Below the pieces are notes generated by a model that saw nothing but the letters and a program-made list of their open reading frames with translations, was not told the origin of the DNA and searched no databases. Below are positions 7,284 to 10,747 of a stretch of 10,747 bases of DNA, piece after piece. A program made the translations under genes and the position numbers. Each line of letters begins with the position of its first letter. Within the stretch, counting starts at the first letter, position 1. The stretch is from a bacterium (GTDB lineage: Bacteria; Patescibacteriota; Minisyncoccia; Minisyncoccales; JAGGSE01): the NCBI GenBank assembly GCA_021159225.1, contig JAGGSE010000202.1, positions 1 through 10,747 on the forward strand, written 5' to 3'.

Positions 7284-8204
7284 ATGTTAGAGATTGCAAA
7301 GGATATTACTGATTTGATAGGAAAAACTCCCTTGGTCAGGATAAATAAACTTACCAGTAAAAACGACGCGACGATCTGGGGAAAACTGGAGTGGTATAAT
7401 ATCGGCGGTTCAATAAAAGACAGGATGGTGCTCTATTTAATAAGATATGCCGAGGCAGAGGGAAAAATTAATAAAGAAAAAACAATATTAGAAGCAACCT
7501 CAGGAAATACAGGAATCGCCCTGGCAATGATTGCCGCATTAAGAGGTTATAAAACGACTATTATAATACCAGAATCGGCGAGTGTAGAAAGACAAAAGAT
7601 AATAGAGGCATATGGGGCAAACCTTCTTTTTTCTCCGGGAGAGAAGGGGACAGCCGGGGCTATTGAACTTAAGGAGAAAATGCTCAAAGAATCTCCTGAA
7701 AAATATGTTGACCTGGACCAATTTAAAAATCCGCTCAATGTTCTTGCTCATTATCAAACCACTGGCAAAGAGATTTTAGAGCAGACCAAGGGGAGATTAG
7801 ATGCGGTAATTGTAGGCATTGGAACATCTGGTACTGGTGTAGGAATTTCCAAAAAACTGAAGGAATATAATCAGGCAATAAAGATAATTGGGGTAACTCC
7901 TAAGAAGGGAGTAGACATTCAGGGCTTAAGAAATCCTAATGAACCCTATCCTACCCAATTATTCAAAAAGGGGGCATTTGATGAGATTATAGAAATAGAT
8001 AAAGAAGATGTTCCAAAGACCTTTAAGGTTGCCAGAAGGATGGCAAGAGAGGAAGGGCTGCTAATTGGTATGTCTTCAGGAGCAATAATGTGGGTGGCTC
8101 TTAGAAAAGCAAAGGAATTAGGCAAGGGGAAGACGATAGTGGCTGTTTTGCCTGATAATGGCTTAAAATATCTAACCACGCCATTATTTGGCTTACCATC
8201 TTAA
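7284..8204 (+). CDS. cysK: Cysteine synthase-type PLP enzyme (CysK/CysM family)
   Basis: A 306-residue fold-type II PLP enzyme of the O-acetylserine/O-phosphoserine sulfhydrylase group, making cysteine from an activated serine and sulfide. Visible motifs: LIGKTPLVR (11-19); GGSIKDR with the PLP lysine K45; the substrate loop TSGNTG (72-77); the QFKNPLNVLAHYQTTGKEI region; GTSGTG (180-185), the phosphate-binding loop; SSGA (264-267), which holds the PLP-nitrogen serine; and PDNGLKYL (290-297). The usual NPGGS is NIGGS here. A TTG at 7260 would add 8 residues, but ATG 7284 matches the family start and has a weak GAGA 5 bases upstream. A related role such as cystathionine beta-synthase cannot be excluded. 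It overlaps the CDF gene by one base (TAATG) and could provide sulfur for the Fe-S-type genes downstream. Confidence 0.92.
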   Translation: MLEIAKDITDLIGKTPLVRINKLTSKNDATIWGKLEWYNIGGSIKDRMVLYLIRYAEAEGKINKEKTILEATSGNTGIALAMIAALRGYKTTIIIPESASVERQKIIEAYGANLLFSPGEKGTAGAIELKEKMLKESPEKYVDLDQFKNPLNVLAHYQTTGKEILEQTKGRLDAVIVGIGTSGTGVGISKKLKEYNQAIKIIGVTPKKGVDIQGLRNPNEPYPTQLFKKGAFDEIIEIDKEDVPKTFKVARRMAREEGLLIGMSSGAIMWVALRKAKELGKGKTIVAVLPDNGLKYLTTPLFGLPS

Positions 8205-9442
8205 TGACAAAAGAAAGGGTTTCCCTTATTTCGGTTTGTGTTAACATCGCTTTAGCCGTCGCTAAATTAGGAGTGGGTTTTTTTGTTAACAGTATCGCCT
8301 TAATTGCCGATGGACTTCATTCTTCTTTGGATATTTTTTCTTCCTTTGTTACTTTTTTGGGAATTAAAATCTCAAAAAAACCTGTTGACGAAAGGCATCC
8401 CTATGGTTTTTATCGGGTTGAGAGTTTGACCGGTCTTTTTGTTGCTTTGCTTTTATTTACCTCTGCTGTCTGGATTATTTGGGAAGGGATAGACTCTTTT
8501 TTGTCACCCAAACCAGTTTACTTTAGCGCTTGGGCAATAGGGGTGATCCTACTTTCTGTAGTTTTGAATGAATTAATGGCTCGTTTAAAATTTCGTTACG
8601 GCAGAAGGTATGAGAGTTTATCTCTCGTAGCCGACGCTGAACATTCAAGAGCGGATGTTCTTTCCTCTCTGGGAGTTTTAATAGGATTATTTTTGGTCAG
8701 ATATTATGCTTTTGCCGATGCTGTTGTGGCAATTCTGATAGGTCTTTATATAGTTTGGGAGTCATTTAAGGTTGGCAGAGAAATTACCGATTCCCTTTTG
8801 GATGTTTCAAATAAAGAGATTGAAGAGAGGATTAGAAAAATTTGTTCGGCTCATAAGATTGAAATATCCGGAATGAAGACCAGAAAAATTGGTGGGGCAA
8901 ATTTTGCCGAACTAAAGATAAACATTGACCCAAAATTAAGGGTTAATCAGGTAAGCAAGATAACCAAGAGTTTGGAAGAGAGATTGCTCCGGAATATTCC
9001 CGAACTAAAATATATTATCATTTCTATTGAGCCCCATGAGATGAAAAGACAGACCATTCTTTCTGAATTTGGTCCTAAAATTTGTACTACCGAAGGACTT
9101 GAAGAAATAGGACCCAAAAAATTAGGAAAAAGAACCATTATTCCTTTGGAAAAAGGCGAAATCTCTCAAAGTTTTGGGGCTAAAGAGTATTTGGTTTTAG
9201 ATTTGGCAGAAGATGGAAAAATCTTACAAAGAAAAGTTGTTAAAAACTCCTATTTCAAAAAAGGCACCCCTCATGGCGCCAGATTTGTCAAGGCAGTTTC
9301 GGCAGACAAGGTCTTAACTAAAGGCATTGGTCCCAACGCCAAAAGAAATTTAGAGAGTTTTGGTGTAGAAATTGAGATTATTCCTGGGAATAAGAGGTTA
9401 AGTGATATTTTAAAAGATTATGAAAATAGTTTTTCCCACTGA
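8204..9442 (+). CDS. Cation diffusion facilitator (CDF) metal transporter fused to a C-terminal NifX/NifB-like domain
   Basis: 412 residues in three parts. Residues 1-200 are the six-helix CDF transporter, which exports divalent metal in exchange for protons. The tetrahedral metal site is intact: H39/D43 in DGLHSSLD and H147/D151 in AEHSRAD. Two His with two Asp is the pattern common in Zn/Cd transporters, so zinc is a reasonable guess. Residues about 205-280 are the cytoplasmic CDF dimerisation domain, ending ISIEPHE. Residues about 305-405 are extra and resemble the dinitrogenase iron-molybdenum-cofactor (NifX/NifB C-terminal) fold: TIIPLEKGEISQSFG, EYLVLD and GIGPNAKRNLESFGVEIEI. Ordinary CDFs stop near 300. 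The gene overlaps the free-standing NifX-like gene by 23 bases. The two NifX-like parts differ in sequence, so this is not a recent duplication. Domain calls are from pattern recognition. Confidence 0.88.
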   Translation: MTKERVSLISVCVNIALAVAKLGVGFFVNSIALIADGLHSSLDIFSSFVTFLGIKISKKPVDERHPYGFYRVESLTGLFVALLLFTSAVWIIWEGIDSFLSPKPVYFSAWAIGVILLSVVLNELMARLKFRYGRRYESLSLVADAEHSRADVLSSLGVLIGLFLVRYYAFADAVVAILIGLYIVWESFKVGREITDSLLDVSNKEIEERIRKICSAHKIEISGMKTRKIGGANFAELKINIDPKLRVNQVSKITKSLEERLLRNIPELKYIIISIEPHEMKRQTILSEFGPKICTTEGLEEIGPKKLGKRTIIPLEKGEISQSFGAKEYLVLDLAEDGKILQRKVVKNSYFKKGTPHGARFVKAVSADKVLTKGIGPNAKRNLESFGVEIEIIPGNKRLSDILKDYENSFSH

Positions 9443-9758
9443 TGGTAACAAATTAGAAGATGAAATTTGTCACCATTTTGGTAGGGCAAAAAACTTTTTG
9501 ATTTTTAATACTGAAGAAAAGGAGATTAAAATTTATCCCAATCCGGAGGCGAAAGGAGAAGCGATCTTGCCTCCAGAATTTTTAAAGCAGTTGGGTGTTG
9601 ATGCGGTAATTTGTTTTGGTTTGGGACCGAGGGCTTTCAATTTATTTAAGAATTATAAGATAAAGACAAAAAAAGCAGCAAAAAGGACTATTAAAGAGAA
9701 TATATATCTTTTTCAGAAAGGTAAACTAAGAGATTTAACAGAAAAGGATGTTTTCTAA
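9420..9758 (+). CDS. NifX/NifB-like (dinitrogenase FeMo-cofactor family) small protein
   Basis: 112 residues, a stand-alone member of the family that includes NifX, NafY and the NifB C-terminus. In nitrogen fixers these bind Fe-S/FeMo-cofactor intermediates; in organisms without nitrogenase the role is undefined but often tied to MinD-like ferredoxin ATPases, as here. Recognisable parts are MKIVFPTDGNKLEDEICHHF with HFGRA (19-23), the GVDAVICFGLGPRAFNLF segment (59-76), and a Lys-rich C-terminus. H18, H19 and C17 are candidate metal ligands. The ATG lies inside the end of the CDF gene, and no Shine-Dalgarno is near, so expression is probably coupled. No nif structural genes are present in the window. 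Confidence 0.87.
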   Translation: MKIVFPTDGNKLEDEICHHFGRAKNFLIFNTEEKEIKIYPNPEAKGEAILPPEFLKQLGVDAVICFGLGPRAFNLFKNYKIKTKKAAKRTIKENIYLFQKGKLRDLTEKDVF

Positions 9759-9768
9759 ATTGAATAAT

Positions 9769-10680
9769 ATGAAAACTATTGCTATCAGCGGAGGAAAGGG
9801 GGGTGTTGGGAAGAGTACCATCGCTGTTTTGCTTGCCAATAGATTTGTAAAGAAAGGTAAAAGGGTAATTCTTTGCGATTGTGATGTTGAGTGTCCCAAT
9901 GACTATTTGTTATTAGGACAAAAATTAAAAAGGCCAGAAAAGAAAATTTATACAGAATTCCCAAAATTAAATAAGAAAAAATGCAAAAAATGTGGTTTGT
10001 GCGTGAAAACCTGTAGGTCAAATGCTATTTTCTTGCCCCGTAGTGAACCGAAGGTTCTACTTCGGGGTCAGGTTCCCGGTCAGTATCCGATATTTATTAG
10101 AGATTTATGTTCTGGGTGTGGGGCTTGCTGGAGCGTCTGTCCACACAAAGCAATAGAACCAAAAAAAGAAGAAACAGGGAAGATATACCTTAATAAAATC
10201 TCAAATCTCAAATCTCAAATCTCAAAACCAAATCTCAAATCTCAAAACTCAAATTTTTGGTTAATTACCGGGGTGGCGAAAGCGGGATTGGAGGAGACAG
10301 GACCGGTGGTGGCTAAGGTTAAGGAGTTTGCCTTAGATTTTGCTAAAAAAATTAAGGCAGATTATGTTTTGCTTGACACAGCCGCTGGCACTCATTGCCC
10401 GGTAATTTCATCTTTAATGAATTGCGATTTGGTTTATGCGGTAACTGAACCTACTCCAATGGGAGCCCATGACTTGAATTTAATTTTAGATTTGTGTAAA
10501 AAAATAAAGGTGCCAGTTAAGATAATTTTAAATCAGGCAAACCTGGGAGACAAAACAAGAATTAAAAAAATTGCCAAAAAATATAAAATAAAAATAGAAA
10601 GAGAAATTCCTTGGTCAAAAGAAATAGTTAAAGCATATTCAAAGGGTCAATTGTTATTTTCAACCTGTGATGTTAAATAA
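9769..10680 (+). CDS. MinD/Mrp-like P-loop ATPase with inserted two-cluster ferredoxin domain (COG1149 type)
   Basis: 303 residues from ATG 9769 (an upstream ATG at 9748 would add 7; the family starts close to the P-loop, so 9769 is preferred). GGKGGVGKST is the deviant Walker A, with signature lysine K10 and K15. CDCDVECPN is the A' region, and LDTAAGTHCPV (202-212) the switch II region with a family-typical cysteine, C210. TEPTPMGAHDL is also characteristic. The inserted ferredoxin has two CxxCxxCxxxC motifs: C72/C75/C78/C82 and C114/C117/C120/C124 (followed by P), for two [4Fe-4S] clusters. Such proteins resemble Fe-S carriers of the Mrp/NBP35 group; the exact client is unknown. Two odd insertions lie within it: a palindrome at residues 90-100 and heptamer-encoded NLKSQ repeats at 143-162. 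Both keep frame and avoid the ligands, so the protein is probably functional. Confidence 0.9.
   Translation: MKTIAISGGKGGVGKSTIAVLLANRFVKKGKRVILCDCDVECPNDYLLLGQKLKRPEKKIYTEFPKLNKKKCKKCGLCVKTCRSNAIFLPRSEPKVLLRGQVPGQYPIFIRDLCSGCGACWSVCPHKAIEPKKEETGKIYLNKISNLKSQISKPNLKSQNSNFWLITGVAKAGLEETGPVVAKVKEFALDFAKKIKADYVLLDTAAGTHCPVISSLMNCDLVYAVTEPTPMGAHDLNLILDLCKKIKVPVKIILNQANLGDKTRIKKIAKKYKIKIEREIPWSKEIVKAYSKGQLLFSTCDVK
10036..10067 (+). repeat. 32-nt imperfect palindrome inside the ATPase gene
   Basis: The left arm (10036-10049) and right arm (10053-10067) pair as CCCCG/CGGGG, AGT/ACT and GAACC/GGTTC around a 3-base GAA loop. There are 13 base pairs, one T-T mismatch (10041/10062) and one bulged T (10058). 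It is more GC-rich than its surroundings. It is translated in frame as residues 90-100 of the ATPase (PRSEPK…), between the two Fe-S motifs. It resembles a REP/miniature palindromic element caught in a coding region; membership of a dispersed family is inferred. Confidence 0.7.
10196..10254 (+). repeat. AAATCTC heptamer tandem repeat inside the ATPase gene
   Basis: Four perfect AAATCTC units run in tandem (10196-10223), then a six-base imperfect unit AAAACC, two more perfect units (10230-10243), a degenerate AAAACTC and a final AAAT. The array codes for two copies of NLKSQ (ISNLKSQISKPNLKSQNSN) in a linker after the second Fe-S motif. Three heptamers equal seven codons, which explains the seven-residue peptide period. 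Gain or loss of one unit would break the frame. Confidence 0.9.
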
Positions 10681-10682
10681 TT

Positions 10683-10747
10683 ATGAGAAGGCACATTTTT
10701 ATCATTTTCTTGTTGTTTTTGCTTCTTTTTCCTTCATCAAAGATTTT
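10683..10747 (+). CDS. 5' end of a probable exported or membrane protein, cut by the window edge
   Basis: The frame opens at ATG 10683, two bases after the ATPase stop, and runs off the right edge with 21 codons visible. The residues MRRHIFIIFLLFLLLFPSSK show a basic start followed by a long hydrophobic stretch, as in a signal peptide or membrane anchor. The visible part is not a second MinD-like ATPase. No function can be assigned. No Shine-Dalgarno is seen. Confidence 0.6.
   Translation, partial: MRRHIFIIFLLFLLLFPSSKI

Noticed and set aside
9748..9768. Upstream ATG for the ferredoxin-MinD ATPase
   Set aside because: It would add seven residues unlike the family, which begins a few residues before GGKGGVGKST; ATG 9769 fits better. 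Not fully excluded.

Overview
The window looks like a chromosomal segment of an uncultivated, streamlined bacterium, most likely of the Patescibacteria/CPR (Parcubacteria-like). The reasons are AT-rich DNA, all genes on one strand with tiny gaps or overlaps, almost no Shine-Dalgarno sequences, and short single-domain housekeeping proteins. Large TPR-bearing O-antigen-ligase-like and 3D-domain surface proteins beside core translation genes also fit. TGA is used as a stop (after the O-antigen ligase, 3D and CDF genes), so the Gly-UGA code of Gracilibacteria/Absconditabacteria does not apply. The phylum is an inference; there is no rRNA or other decisive marker here.

Layout. (1) 1-1464: the 3' end of an unrecognised gene and a ClC-type anion transporter. 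(2) 1472-7211: a compact run that starts at a well-formed extended -10 promoter: lepB (signal peptidase I), hisS, a HIT-domain protein, rpsU (bS21), yqeY, a 786-residue membrane protein of the O-antigen ligase/polymerase type with C-terminal TPRs, and an exported 3D-domain protein. It mixes translation with secretion and envelope functions. A weak terminator-like hairpin follows. (3) 7284-10680: a cysteine synthase, a CDF metal transporter with an extra C-terminal NifX/NifB-like domain, a free-standing NifX/NifB-like protein, and a MinD-like ATPase carrying two [4Fe-4S] ferredoxin motifs. These overlap or abut, and together suggest metal, sulfur and Fe-S handling without any nitrogenase gene. 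A gene starting with a signal-peptide-like sequence begins at the right edge.

The most unusual features lie in and around the ATPase. Its reading frame is interrupted, without losing frame, by a 32-nt imperfect palindrome between the two Fe-S motifs, and by a tandem array of the heptamer AAATCTC just after them. Other points of note are the CDF-NifX fusion, a promoter so close to lepB that its mRNA should be nearly leaderless, and an AGGAGG Shine-Dalgarno seen only before rpsU.

No tRNA, rRNA, CRISPR array, insertion sequence or minus-strand gene could be supported. No stretch over 300 bases lacks a gene.
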